A DNA stretch of 20,075 nucleotides from Baffinella frigidus (lineage: Eukaryota; Cryptophyceae; Cryptomonadales; Baffinellaceae), in NCBI GenBank assembly GCA_026770585.1, contig MU646553.1:356099-376173 (forward strand), read 5' to 3'. The notes beneath the pieces were generated by a model. The model saw only the letters and a program-made list of their open reading frames with translations, had not been told where the DNA came from and made no database searches. Each line of letters begins with the position of its first letter. Position 1 is the first letter of the stretch. Below are positions 7,801 to 16,756 of this stretch, in pieces. The position numbers were made by a program, and so were the translations under genes.

Positions 7801-8270
7801 ATGAGATACGCTTTCCCTGCCCCAGGCTCAAGAGAAGAGAGAGGATTAATCGGGAGTGCATGAAACCGCATTATGGAAGCGCCCCAGGGCGGACGCAGAC
7901 CCCGGGCTGGGGGGCGTCCTGACCCCACGCACCAGTCTGGAGGTGGGTGCTGGTTAGTTTTGGAGCTCGCAAGGCGCGCCAGCCGCGGGTTTGGGCCTCC
8001 ACTGGCGCGGACTTGGGCTGACAGGCAAAATGGCGCTCTGCAAGTGACGTTTTGGTCAGCCGTCGCGCGACGCAACTCCGGGCGGCCAGGATTTTTCCCT
8101 GCGCGGGCCCGCACGCGCAACCTGTGCTGGTCTGCAGCCGCTGGGTTGCAAAATCTGTGTGTCTCAAGCTGGCCAGAATGTTTCTCCAGAGAAGTTCCGA
8201 TTGTCTAGGTGCTGTACACGCACACTTGACGGCGGACGGAACCTGCTAGTGCAGCTGTACCACGAAAATA
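7801..8270. other. GC-rich stretch, no gene seen
   Basis: Open frames on both strands overlap here (for example 7873-8208 + and 7782-8120 -), as expected by chance in GC-rich DNA. None carries a motif I recognise, splice-site context or a convincing start. Confidence 0.4.
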
Positions 8271-8273
8271 AGT

Positions 8274-8478
8274 AGGCGACCCCTCCTAGGACCCTGCCAT
8301 GGGCCTATCCATAGCCCTACGGTGGTCCTAGGGGGCGGCGCGGCTCCTTATGAGCGAGTTAACCCTGTACAGGGGCACCTTGCATTTATGAACAGGCGCC
8401 CCCAATAGGACCACCGTAGGGTCGTAGATAGGCCTACATGAGGGCGCGAGTCCCTAAATTTGATGTGACCCTGTAGTA
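8274..8478. mobile_element. two adjoining foldback elements, CTCATAAG family
   Basis: Element 1 (about 8274-8379) runs from AATAAGTAGGCGACCCCTCC through CCTAGGACCCTG to CTCCTTATGAGCGAGTTAAC and CCTGTAC. Element 2 (about 8376-8478) begins with the same GTAC (GTACAGGGGCACC...) and contains AGGACCACCGTAGGGTCGTA. They share a TAC-containing boundary, as if one inserted at the end of the other. Confidence 0.65.
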
Positions 8479-8644
8479 GAGACCTTAACATGTTTTTTTG
8501 CTGACGTGGGCAGCATGCACATGCCTCCCCACGGAGGCTAGCATTTATGCAGTGGAGATGAGGGCGAGAGGTGTTGCGTGTATTCGTGGGGTTGCTAGAA
8601 GGCGTATTGCGCCTTTGTCTCCGTTCGTACTCAACATGTAGAGT

Positions 8645-8860
8645 GCACATGACCTCTGTTGACCTCTCTCGGCGCCCCTGCTCAGTCACACCTGCGATGG
8701 GGGTGCACACATGGCGACCGTGTTGGTAGTAGTAAAGGTCTCTCTCACTACAGGAGTTTCCCGCGAACAAGGACACACACCGCCCCAGGATCCTACGGTA
8801 GGACAAGTCCTGGGAGCCTATGACTGTCGTAGGGGTGGTGCGTGTTCTTTTTGGTCAGTA
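8645..8860 (+). repeat. dispersed repeat, GTGTTGGTA family, long copy
   Basis: Ordered landmarks GTGCACATGACCTC, CTCTCTCGGCGCCCCTGCTC, ATGGCGACCGTGTTGGTAGT, GGTCTCTCTCACTACAGG, CGCGAACAAGGACACACACC and GTAGGGGTGGTGCGTG are shared with 17225-17440, showing a unit of at least 215 bp. Shorter copies: about 345-395, 475-500, 630-655 (-), 2821-2882 (-), 10513-10610 and 17874-17965. No protein is evident. The conserved CTCTCTC.CTGCAGG part looks like a polypyrimidine tract with AG, but that may be chance. Confidence 0.75.
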
Positions 8861-8974
8861 GCCCCTGTATGTTCTAGCCTAGGGACCCACACTCACGGTG
8901 CTGCATCGCACCCCGAATTAAGTCCATCTATGGCCCGATGCGGGGCCCTCCTAGTCTCCGTCCTAGTCTCTACC

Positions 8975-9484
8975 GTACAGGGTCACCTCGCTCATGAGGA
9001 GGCGCCCTCCCCTCTAGGACCCTACATGAGGCCTATCTGGCTACAGGGGTACCTCGCTCATAAGACAACGCCCCCCCCCTTAGCTAGGACAACCATAGGG
9101 CCCTAGGCACAGGCCTACTGTAGGGTCCTAGGGGAGGACGTTTTCTTATGAGCGAGGTACCCCTGTAGGGCCCTTCGGAGGTCCTACGGGGGGCGCGGCT
9201 CCTTATGAGCGAGGCTCCCCTCGAAATTAAGAACCCAGACCGTTTGGGGGGTCTCCGTTTTCTTAATTTAAGAATTACTCACGGTGCTGGCGCGCACCAC
9301 GAATACAGTCGATGCATCGGCCCGATACCTCTCCTAGTCGCCGTCCTAGTCTCCGCCCTACATGTATGGGCACCTCGCTCATAAGGAGGCGCACCCCCCC
9401 CAGGACCCTACAGTAGGCCTATCTACGGCCCTACGGTGGTCCTTGAGGGGGCGGCGGCTCCTTGTAAGTAGATGGTAACCCTGC
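8975..9484. mobile_element. cluster of CTCATAAG foldback elements
   Basis: The best copy is 9041-9168, with 25-bp perfect terminal inverted repeats starting CTACAGGGGTACCTCGCTCA (9041-9065 and 9144-9168) and an internal pair of TAGGACC/GGTCCTA-type stems. A left-end-like fragment (8975-9040) and a right-end-like fragment (about 9170-9232) flank it. Another diverged full copy is at about 9358-9484. A single unit of the 45-bp hairpin family (TCCGTTTTCTTAATTTAAGA) sits between at about 9242-9275. Nested or serial insertion is likely. Confidence 0.75.
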
Positions 9485-9645
9485 CACTCGGGTGGAGTAC
9501 GAATCATTCACGACCCCCACATTCTGGGGGCCACCTGATCAATTGTGCACTAGCACAGGCCTTAGCGTCAACTACCTCTACGCAAGTTGCACACAGAGAC
9601 TTGCAGTCCACCGAGTGGTAGACCCCGTCATACTCCGTCCTGACG

Positions 9646-12600
9646 CTACAGCCCGCAGACGGGGAAGGGCGAAGTGAGGATGTCCGACTTTTCGGAGTAG
9701 CGCATTTTCGCGCGCTGCGCCGCCGCCAGCTCCTCCCTGCGCGCCGCCAGGTCCTGATGCGGCGGGATGCAGTTTATTGACAGGCAAAATCCAGAATGTC
9801 GCCTGGAGTGTGAAGGATACTGCATGTACAGGGCATCCTCGCTTCGGTGTTTCGGTGTTTGGGGTTCGGGGTTTGGGTTTCAGATTTCAGGTGTTGGGTT
9901 GTGGTTTCGCATGCATGGTTCACAGGCAGCGACCTCTATCTCTGTCTCACAATCTATTTGGGCTCACCAATTCGGACTCGCCCGGGCTCTTTCCTGCTCC
10001 AAAGTTGACGAATTTGTACCGCAGACCCACATGTCAACTTGAAAATAGAAGGTCAACTCGAGTGAGGCAGAGCGAAGACCTAGCTCTGCCTGGCTTTTAT
10101 TCTGGCTCGTCCTGAAAAGGATTTAAGAGAAGAAATCCAGTACAAAAGGGCGAATAGAAAGCCTTCAGGACGAGCCAGAATACAACTCAGGCTGAGCTAG
10201 AAGACCTTCAGAGGCCGGACTTGCGTGAACGTGACGCGCATCAGCGTTCCTGGTTTCGGGCTTAGGTTTAGGGTCTGGTTTCGGGTTTCGGGGCAGGATT
10301 CAGGGTTTGGGGTTTGGAGTTTAGGGTTCAAGGTTTAGGGTTCAGGGTTTAGGGTTTAGGGTTTAGGGTTTAGGGTTTAGGGTTTAGGGTTTGAGGTTGA
10401 GGGTTTAGGTTTCAGTTGAGGGTTTAGGTTTCAGTTGAGGAGACGCAGGGCGGCACAGACTTACGCCGGACTCACGACCTAACCGCCCTTGGCTTACGCT
10501 TGTACACAACGTGTAGAGTACACACCATCTCTCTCGGCACCCCTGCTCAGACACAGCCTCGGTGGGGAAGCATGCATGGCGGCCGTGTTGGTATTCAAGC
10601 GAGTTTCTCGGTGGCAGAGAAAGGGGGCATAATTGATGCAGGTCGGTCTCTTACCTGGGTCGATGCGCTTGCCTCGCAGCAGCGTGAGAGGCCCGTCTTT
10701 CGGCTTCAACGCCCCAAGGAGGTCCTCCTGGTTTTGGGTTCAAGGTTTAGGGTTTGGGGTTTGGGGTTTGGGGTTTAGGGTTTAGGGTTTAGGGTTTGGG
10801 GTTTAGGGTTTAGGGTTTAGGGTTGAGGGTCCAAGGTTTGGGGTTTAGGGTTTAGGGTTTAGGGTTTAGGGTTTAGGGTTTAGGGTTTAGGGTTTAGGGT
10901 TCAGGATTTAGGGTTCAGGGTTCAGGATTCAGGGTTCAGGGTTCTGGATTTTGGGATACAATCCGGGATTCGGGTTTCTGAAGGTCATAAACGCATTGTA
11001 TTGTTGTATTAACATTTCTATTTCCGGACTTGGGGAGGGCATGCGACGATCCCCCCTTCAGGGTATAGGTTCAGGGTTCAGGGTTTGGGGTTTGGGGTTT
11101 GGGGTTTGGGGTTTGGGGTTTGGGGTTTGGGGTTTGGGGTTTGGGGTTAGGTTTTAGGGATTGTGGTAAAGGGTTTGGGGTTCAGGGTGCGTTTGGCAGG
11201 TTTGGGGTGTAGTGATAAGTGTTTCTGGACCTGGGACGGGCACGCGAGGATCTTGGGCTGCAGAAGCTTGAGCAGCCCTACTGCTGTCCGGAGCAACACG
11301 TCACTCGCGCCATCCTGCACAGGAGGCTTTCGGGTTCAGATTGTAGAGTGCATGGTTTGAGGTTTAGGGTTTAAGGTTTACGGATTGGGAACATGAGCTT
11401 GAAGAGGCTAACTGACGTCCGGAGATGCACGTCACTCGCGTCGTCCTGTAACGCGTCGAGGGTTTGAGGCTTAGAGTTTAGAGTGCATGGTTTTGAGGTG
11501 TAGGGTCTAAGGTTTAGAGATTCCTGTAACGCGGCGGGGGTCTAGAGACGCGATTTGGGAGAAAGGCCAGGGTCAGCCTCGCATGGATCGACTACATGTG
11601 TGACACCGTCGCGAGGCAATTTGTTTTTCGAGTGACGCGATCGCAAACCGTGGGGTCGTGTGTGCACACTCACAACGCCAGAGTCTTGGAGGGGCTTGAT
11701 TCAATCGGGGGCGTCAAATAATACGCGTATGGACTTTTGAGAGCCACTGCACTGATGGAAATTTGACTTTTGGCGACTCCTTCCAAGACTCTGGCGTGGC
11801 AGGGACTCGGTGCGCCACTTCCTGGTTCCAACCCTTCCGGACGGCTGAACCCGTGTCCAGTCGACAACGACGCAAACAAGCGGGAAAAGTTGACTGTTCG
11901 TCACAGAACCGTCCACGTTTACAAACATTACCAGAAACGTCAACTTTTACGAACTTCCGATCGTGGTACGGGGGGGCTCGTAACCTGGAGGAGGATGTCG
12001 AAAAGGCGCAGTACGCAGTCCTGGGATTAGGGTTCAGGATTGAGAGTTTGGGGTTTAGGTTTTAGGGTTTAGTGTGTAGGGTTGAGGTTTTGGTGTTTTG
12101 AGTTGGGGGGTGAGGGTTTAGTGTTTAGGGTTCAGAGTTTACGACGCAGTTCTACGTCCGCGGGGTTGAGGGTTGGGGTTCTGGGGTCTAGGGTTCAGGT
12201 TTAGGGTTTCGGTTTCAGGGTTTGGGGTTCAGGGTTTAGGGTTTGGGGTTAAGGGTTCAGGGTTCATCGTACGTCCGCAGGTTTCGTGTTTCGTGTTTCT
12301 GTTTCAGGATTCAGGGTTCAGGGTTCAGGGTTTGGGGGTATGGTTTTGGGTGTAGGGTATAGGGTTTCTCGGCCACGAGAGGGAGTTGATGAAAATGGAG
12401 AGCAGACAGTATGTCGAAGCCAACGTCAGGTCGAGAGAGAGGCTCCGCATCATAAACCGATTTGACTGATCATATGTCCGTTCGCAGACTGTTGACTGAA
12501 ATCTTGCTCGTTTGCAGACTCAAGCGTTGCAGACCCCAGAGTGGGGTGAATCACCCACGGGAGAGAGTTGATGAAGATGCAGAGGAGCCAGTTTGTCGAG

Positions 12601-15548
12601 ACGAACGTCAGGTCCAGAGAGAGGCTCCGCATCTTCTCTGCCAACTCTGGGATCTGCAGCCAAGAATATTTTCAGCCACCTATGTCTTTTTCAGTGCTGG
12701 GGTCCGTTATGGGGCACTGGTTTGACCCCTGGGAAGCTTCTTCAGGACTGAAAGCATATCCCACAACCAGACGCCTTGCAATTCTACGAAATGTCTGGGT
12801 GGGCTGTGTCCTCATAGTTGGCCTCCCTTGAGCCGTGTACGGCTGCCTTGAGCCGTTGAACCCTACACCCTAGGAAACGTGAGTATAGGTTTTGGTGTTT
12901 GGGGTTCCAGTAGAGGGCCCGGGGGTTTTTTTTTTCACCCACGGGAGGGAGTTGATTACGCCTCACCTATGTTTCGACGAGTAGAGGGTAGGCTTTAGCA
13001 CCCTACACCTTACACCCTGAACCCTGAACCCGAAACCCGAAACCCTGAATGCTAAACCCTGCACCCTAACCGCAACCTCTGTTTCGACGAGAGACTCGAG
13101 CAGCATTTGATCGACCCTTAGTCCCGCCAGCGATCTGTGGTAGTACCCTGCCGTTGGGCTTAGGGTTTAGGGCTTAGGGTTTGGGGTTCAGGGTGTATGG
13201 TTTGGGGTTTAGGGTTGAGGCTTTAGGGGTCAGGGTTTAGGGTTGAGGGGTTAAGGTATGTGGCAGTATCCTCCCGTTGGGGCTGTGGACGTTTTGTTTT
13301 GCCTGGAAAAACGTCCTCGACGAGGGTTACGAGCACGCATGACGCCGCCTCCTCGTCACACACTTGCACTTGCAGCAATGTCTAACACCCCACTCCAAAT
13401 CTCCACCTCAACCTGAGTAAAACTGCGCTCGCCATAAAAGCAATTTAGATTGCCTTTTTTACCGGGGGTTCTTTTCTAAATGTGTTGTTTTATGGAGAGA
13501 TGAGTTTTAGATAGGCAGGGGTAGAACCTGGAAGGACGTCCTCGACGAGGGTGACGAGGACCCAGAACGCCGCCTCTTCATCGCGGAGTTGTAGCAGGAG
13601 CACCGCTGCGACGAAGTTCATGCTCTGGCAATACCTGCTTTGCGGGTTAGGGCTTACTTCTTCTTCTTCTTTATTACTCTCGATACAGGTCCTAGAAAGG
13701 CCCTTTAGCCTTGAGTTGGGTTAGGGGTTACACCGGGCTTCCAAGGAAGTTTCGAACAGATATCTGGGTGACATCTCAGCTGATGAGATGTGTTCGTACC
13801 GAGCAATTCCTAATTGGTAACACGAACATAGATGGACCGATCTGTGAAGCCCACTGCGTGGGGGGTTAGAGTTTGGCCTGGCGTGGGTTGCGGAGGAGAC
13901 GGGACGGACTCTGCGTAGGCAGCGAGCAAGTTCCGCAGCATATCCCTCCCAACCTCCTCCTGGTGTCTGTGCCGGGGCTGCACGCAGTGCTCGGCACCCC
14001 CACCCCGGGCTGCACCTTTCTGCGCCGCAGGCTCCCCCCCTCGAAAACGCCCCTCGCTAAGAGATCCTTCTTTGGGGCTGCGGCGCGACTTTCCCGGGCC
14101 GGTGCAACTCGGTTTATAGCAGTAACTCGGGTGAGGCACGGGCGCGGCAGCAACCCGACGGTGGGGTTGAAGCTGGCGTACGCGGCGAGCACGTTCCGCA
14201 GCCTGTCCCTCCCCGCCCCCGCCCCGAAGAAATCCTCCTCCCCATCCGGACCCCTCTGGCCAGGGAGGGTGCGCCCCAGGTCGCGCTCTATCTCCGCGAG
14301 GCATGTCGAGGCGTCTGGAGGCCGCCTGGATGCGGGTGTTTGGTGTTTGGTGTTAGCGCGTGTGGTTTGGGGTGTAGGATAAGTGAAAGATTCTGTGAAA
14401 AATGTCACGGGGGAGAGGCTGAGAACATGTGCGAGACCATCGCAGCGCAGGTGCGCCCTTGCGCCTCCTCGGATCCCATGCATACACGCATCCTATCGCA
14501 TAGATGCGTGCACTCTCCCGTAGATATCGTGCATGAGAGAGGTTCAGAACCTGTGCGAGACCATGGCAGCGTAGGTGCGCCCGTGCGCCTCCGCCGCGCG
14601 CCGCCGCGCTGTCCCCGACCATGCCCTGCAAGGGGGTTGGATTTTAGGGTTTGGGGTTTAGGGTTCGGGTTTTCAGCGTTGTCACCTCCCAAGAAATATG
14701 GAGCCGTCAGCCCAATGCCCAATGGAAAAGCTGCAATTCCCTATGGGAGCTAGGAGCTCCCTTTGGGAAGAGCGGCGCTGAGGAGGGGGCAGGCCAGGCC
14801 AGCCCTGGAATTGCAGCCGTTGGCGTCATTTCTGAAAGGAAAGCTCCCGTTTCCTGGTACGGCCTCACTCGGGTCGACTGACTACTGTCAAGTTGACATT
14901 CTGGATCTGCTGTTCAAATCCGTCTCGTCAACTTCGGCGCGAAACATGCCCCGGTCCCACCAAAATGCTCACACCGAATCAGCCGTTGAGATTCGCTGTG
15001 GGGGCGCAGGACCAGAGGAGGGGGCGGAAGCGCGGCGGCCAGCCTTTCTGTCGCACGATCTGTGTCAGCTTCTCGGAGACTGGCCGCTCCTGCTCCTCCA
15101 TGCCCCCCCCCTCCCCCTGCATGCCCCCTTTCCCCCCCTGCTGTGGGTTTGGGAATTTGGGCGGAGGGGTTGGAGATTAGAGCTTCTCGGGAACTGGCCT
15201 TCTCCCGTCTAGGTTAGGGATAAGAGTGGGGAAAAGGGTTGCGGGATGTGGTTGTTGGTTGGTTCAGGGATCAGGAAACATTAGCGGCCATCCGATCAAA
15301 AATTGCACAGGACGGTGCAGGGTCAGAGGGTTCAGCGTGTAGGTTTCAGCGCGCTTTCGACTGGGTAATCTCCTTTGAAAAGTCCCCAACGTGGCGTGTT
15401 CTGAAAGGGCCTCAGGCTCGAGTTCCCGAAGGTCTCTTCGAAAAATGGTCAGAGACTCAGAGGAAAGAACCTGCGCCTCGAGAATAGCAGCGCGACACTG
15501 TGCCTCCAGCTCCTCCTCCGGCTTCCCCGCTCCCGCGAGCGCCCCCAT
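9646..15548 (-). CDS. TBC-domain Rab GTPase-activating protein, 12 exons
   Basis: Exons on the - strand: 15548-15471, 15140-15013, 14625-14551, 14325-14155, 13634-13528, 13147-13077, 12653-12555, 12020-11985, 11314-11231, 10727-10655, 10251-10223, 9753-9646 (stop TAG 9648-9646). All introns are GT...AG, all phases agree, and the sum is 1059 nt = 352 residues. TBC proteins speed GTP hydrolysis by Rab GTPases in membrane traffic. Landmarks: K-G-W-P-P-R-F-R-P-L-L-W-A-W-S-G (58-73); I-E-R-D-L-G-R-T, the IxxDxxR arginine finger (R112); N-P-T-V-G-Y-C-Q-S-M-N-F, glutamine finger Q154; F-W-V-L-V-T-L-V-E-D-V-L-P-G-Y-Y (174-189); W-L-L-C-I-F-I-N-S-L-P-W (232-243); R-L-F-D-I-L-L (248-254); D-G-A-S-D-V-L-L-R (256-264); E-D-L-L-G-A-L-K (284-291). 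The C-terminus has a short charged helix, L-A-A-R-R-E-E-L-A. Exons 1 and 11 are least certain (exon 11 is 29 nt with a weak CAA|GTCCGG donor); exon 1 is chosen for its ATG and phase fit. Extra 5' exons are possible. Both catalytic residues are present, so the protein should be active. Confidence 0.88.
9938..10042 (+). repeat. dispersed repeat in TBC intron 11
   Basis: CTCTGTCTCA, TTTGGGCTCACCAAT, CGGGCTCTTTC, AAGTTGACGAATTTGTACC and TGTCAACTT occur in the same order as at 16757-16866 and, for the right half, at about 17078-17120. It lies within an intron and does not overlap an exon. Confidence 0.65.
10081..10199. repeat. long inverted repeat in TBC intron 11
   Basis: ATTCTGGCTCGTCCTGAA (10099-10116) and its exact complement TTCAGGACGAGCCAGAAT (10164-10181) bound a 47-bp loop. 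The pairing extends outward imperfectly to TAGCTCTGCCTG (10081-10092) and CAGGCTGAGCTA (10188-10199). It could be a small MITE-like insertion. The word CAGGCAGAGCTAGG recurs at about 17156. Confidence 0.8.
10254..10438. repeat. telomere-like tract, TBC intron 10
   Basis: Degenerate then perfect TTTAGGG repeats; about 10346-10392 is an unbroken run. On the coding (-) strand this reads CCCTAAA and ends right at the exon-11 acceptor (AAACCAG). Confidence 0.9.
10513..10610 (+). repeat. GTGTTGGTA dispersed repeat inside TBC intron 10
   Basis: Contains CTCTCTCGGCACCCCTGCTC, AGACACAGCCTCGGTGGGGA and ATGGCGGCCGTGTTGGTATT, matching 17225 and 17874. It shows that this family inserts into introns. Confidence 0.7.
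10731..11160. repeat. telomere-like tracts, TBC intron 9, with homogenised variant
   Basis: 10731-10955 is TTTAGGG/TTTGGGG/TTCAGGG, including about eight perfect TTTAGGG units near 10840-10899. 11076-11148 is an almost pure run of about ten GGTTTGG heptamers, a variant that has been locally amplified. The 10955-11060 stretch between them is unrelated sequence without coding signal. Confidence 0.9.
11335..11537 (-). pseudogene. decayed copy of TBC exon 9 within telomere-like repeats
   Basis: On the - strand, 11451-11393 reads D-D-A-S-D-V-H-L-R-T-S-V-S-L-F-K-L-M against D-G-A-S-D-V-L-L-R-T-A-V-G-L-L-K-L-L in the intact exon (11314-11231). It keeps the frame for about 18 codons but has lost the 3' half and the donor. 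A smaller scrap (CCTGTAACGCGGCG, 11524-11537) repeats its 5' edge. TTTAGGG-type words surround both. Confidence 0.8.
12027..12365. repeat. telomere-like tract, TBC intron 7
   Basis: TTTAGGG, TTCAGGG and TTTGGGG words fill most of the intron and end at the exon-8 acceptor (CCCTAATCCCAG on the coding strand). Two short islands, TACGTCCGCGG (about 12152) and TACGTCCGCAGG (about 12270), may be heavily decayed copies of exon 8 edges; this is weak. Confidence 0.75.
12379..12456 (-). pseudogene. decayed copy of TBC exon 7
   Basis: Reads M-R-S-L-S-L-D-L-T-L-A-S-T-Y-C-L-L-S-I-F-I-N-S-L-S-W versus M-R-S-L-S-L-D-L-T-F-V-S-T-N-W-L-L-C-I-F-I-N-S-L-P-W in exon 7. The frame is open and 26 codons align without a gap. 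The 5' part and acceptor are missing and the donor is changed (GGCCGA in place of GGTGAT). The invariant-type N-W is lost, arguing against use. Confidence 0.85.
12937..12985 (-). pseudogene. fused scraps of TBC exons 6 and 7
   Basis: On the - strand, L-L-V-E-T-stop with a following GTGAGG (12985-12962) matches the 3' end of exon 6. It runs straight into ATCAACTCCCTCCCGTGGGTGA (split here as ATCAACTCCC and TCCCGTGGGTGA), the 3' end of exon 7 with its donor. Two exon 3' ends from opposite sides of an intron are thus joined within 50 bp. Confidence 0.7.
12990..13074. repeat. telomere-like tract in reversed polarity, TBC intron 6
   Basis: CACCCTACACC, CCCTGAACCCTGAACCCGAAA and CTAAACCCTGCACCCTAACC on the + strand, opposite to the other tracts in this gene. 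It adjoins the exon 6 donor instead of an acceptor. Confidence 0.85.
13157..13285 (-). repeat. telomere-like tract and a scrap of TBC exon 6, intron 5
   Basis: TTTAGGG/TTTGGGG words at 13157-13256 sit next to the exon 6 acceptor. At 13285-13255 the coding strand reads CCCCAACGGGAGGATACTGC, a mutated copy of the exon 6 acceptor and first codons (CCCAACGGCAGGGTACTAC). Confidence 0.75.
13301..13376 (-). pseudogene. decayed copy of TBC exon 5
   Basis: Reads V-C-D-E-E-A-A-S-C-V-L-V-T-L-V-E-D-V-F-P-G versus L-R-D-E-E-A-A-F-W-V-L-V-T-L-V-E-D-V-L-P-G in exon 5. The glutamine-finger half of the exon and the acceptor are missing, and the conserved F-W has become S-C. Confidence 0.85.
13657..13673 (+). 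repeat. short TTC microsatellite
   Basis: CTTCTTCTTCTTCTT within TBC intron 4; GAA on the coding strand. Confidence 0.9.
13889..13975 (-). pseudogene. decayed copy of TBC exon 4
   Basis: Reads G-R-D-M-L-R-N-L-L-A-A-Y-A-E-S-V-P versus G-R-D-R-L-R-N-V-L-A-A-Y-A-S-F-N-P in exon 4. The arginine-finger part is absent. The rest of 13976-14150 is GC-rich intron. Confidence 0.8.
14418..14482 (-). pseudogene. decayed copy of TBC exon 3
   Basis: The coding strand reads GCATGGGATCCGAGGAGGCG onward, ending TGCGATGGTCTCGCACATGTTC. It parallels exon 3 from GCATGGTCGGGGACAGCGCG to TGCCATGGTCTCGCACAGGTTC. A deletion breaks the frame and the donor CAG|GT has become CATGT. Confidence 0.8.
14631..14672. repeat. 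telomere-like tract, TBC intron 2
   Basis: GGGGTTGGATTTTAGGGTTT and following TTTGGGG/TTTAGGG words abut the exon 3 acceptor; the coding strand reads CCCTAAACCCC...CCCTTGCAG. Confidence 0.85.
15176..15215 (-). pseudogene. scrap of TBC exon 2
   Basis: GAGCTTCTCGGGAACTGGCC (15180-15199) repeats CAGCTTCTCGGAGACTGGCC inside exon 2 (15067-15086). Only about 30 bp align, upstream of the intact exon in gene direction. Confidence 0.6.
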
Positions 15549-16750
15549 CGGCGGCGTCTGTCGCCAGCTCTTTTTTCAGAAAGACGCCTACACCAGCACA
15601 TAAAGCACGCCATCGCACGGAGTCTGTGTGGCGGAGATGGAGAGGGGGCGGATGGGCCTCATCTGTACCATCCACGAGTTCTGGAGTTCCCCTCCCCACG
15701 ACCGGGTGTTTTGCTTTTGGCTGTTGCGCCTGAGGGCAGCAAGAGAGGCATGGACCTGGTGCTTGTCCCGCGCCCTCATATCTGCGGCGTCGATCCGTCC
15801 ACGACTCTCCAGGGCTTCGCCTGCGGTGGGCCCACGTCCTCTGTCTTCAAAACACCCGCCCAATTTGGTGGACCTGGGGCCTGGATTCTGGTACAAAACA
15901 AGGGGTTCAAGTCGGGTTTTAAAAAGCCCTAAAAGTGTCAAGATAAGACTGGCGCAAAGAACCAAAAAAATCTGGATCTGAGAGCCAGGGGTACGGGCCG
16001 TCCTTTTGGCCCTCTTGCGTTTCCCCAAACACGAAACTCATGTAGCATCTTTGACCGATCGGCATGGCCGAGCTTGTGCTTCGATTTTTGCAAGGAACTT
16101 TGCGATAGAGCGCCGACGTGGTGCCTTGAGAGGAATTGGGAGGCCGGGGGCCGCTTCGAAGCAAAGACCTAGCCCTCCTGGCAGTAGTCGCTGACTTTAC
16201 CCTCCCCAAACAGCTATTCGTCCTTCCTCGTTCATCAGTGTTTGGCCGTTCATCGGTGGGGGGGGTTCTGGGCCCCGATTTGTCGCTCCGAGACCCAAGA
16301 TGGCGATGCCTGACGTGCCAGGAACAAAAGGGGCCGCCGGTCGTTCGTAGAGAGGGGGGGGTCTTTGAGGCGTTCGAGTGGCATGTCGGAGCCTACATAC
16401 ACTCCACGACGAAGGTCTGACTATCAAACCGATGTCATCCCTCCCGCGTCTTGATTCGCCAGCTGTTGGTCTGGCACGGCGGCCGCCAAAAAAATAGAGA
16501 AAAGGAGCGGCCAGGCAGCAGGGCCCAGGGGGTCGTGTGCCAGCAAAAGGTTTGCCTCGGCCAACCCCGATGTCGGGAACCGTATCGGTGGACATACAAA
16601 GAGAGGTTTTTATGTTGACCGACACTGGTTTCTGGATGGGGCGGCATAGAGGGGGCCGATCTGCGACAGAGGGAAGGAGGCTTCCCTGGCCAGGGAACAG
16701 TCTCACTGTTCGCCGCGTGTGGAAAGTCTCTATACCACGGTTGCCTGCAT
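15549..16750. other. no confident gene
   Basis: Several long frames overlap on both strands. On the - strand, 15817-15752 (acceptor CCACCGCAG; E-A-L-E-S-R-G-R-I-D-A-A-D-M-R-A-R-D-K-H-Q; then GTCCAT) has exon-like borders and could be an upstream exon of the TBC gene, but I cannot link it by phase. The other frames have no motif I recognise. Confidence 0.3.
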
Positions 16751-16756
16751 CGATCA

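Noticed and set aside
7782-8208. Overlapping ~110-codon frames on both strands
   Set aside because: GC-rich chance frames without motifs or splice context.
10254-10955. Chromosome end (true telomere)
   Set aside because: Tracts are short, degenerate, occur in both orientations and are flanked by exons; they are interstitial.
10951-11157. Gly/Phe/Trp repeat protein (also 12173-12355 and 18116-18337)
   Set aside because: Translations of telomere-like heptamers, which are open in several frames; no real coding evidence.
13866-14483. 205-codon - strand frame read as one continuous protein
   Set aside because: It contains TBC exon 4 (14325-14155), but the rest is intron, including a decayed exon copy; TBC similarity stops exactly at the GT donor.
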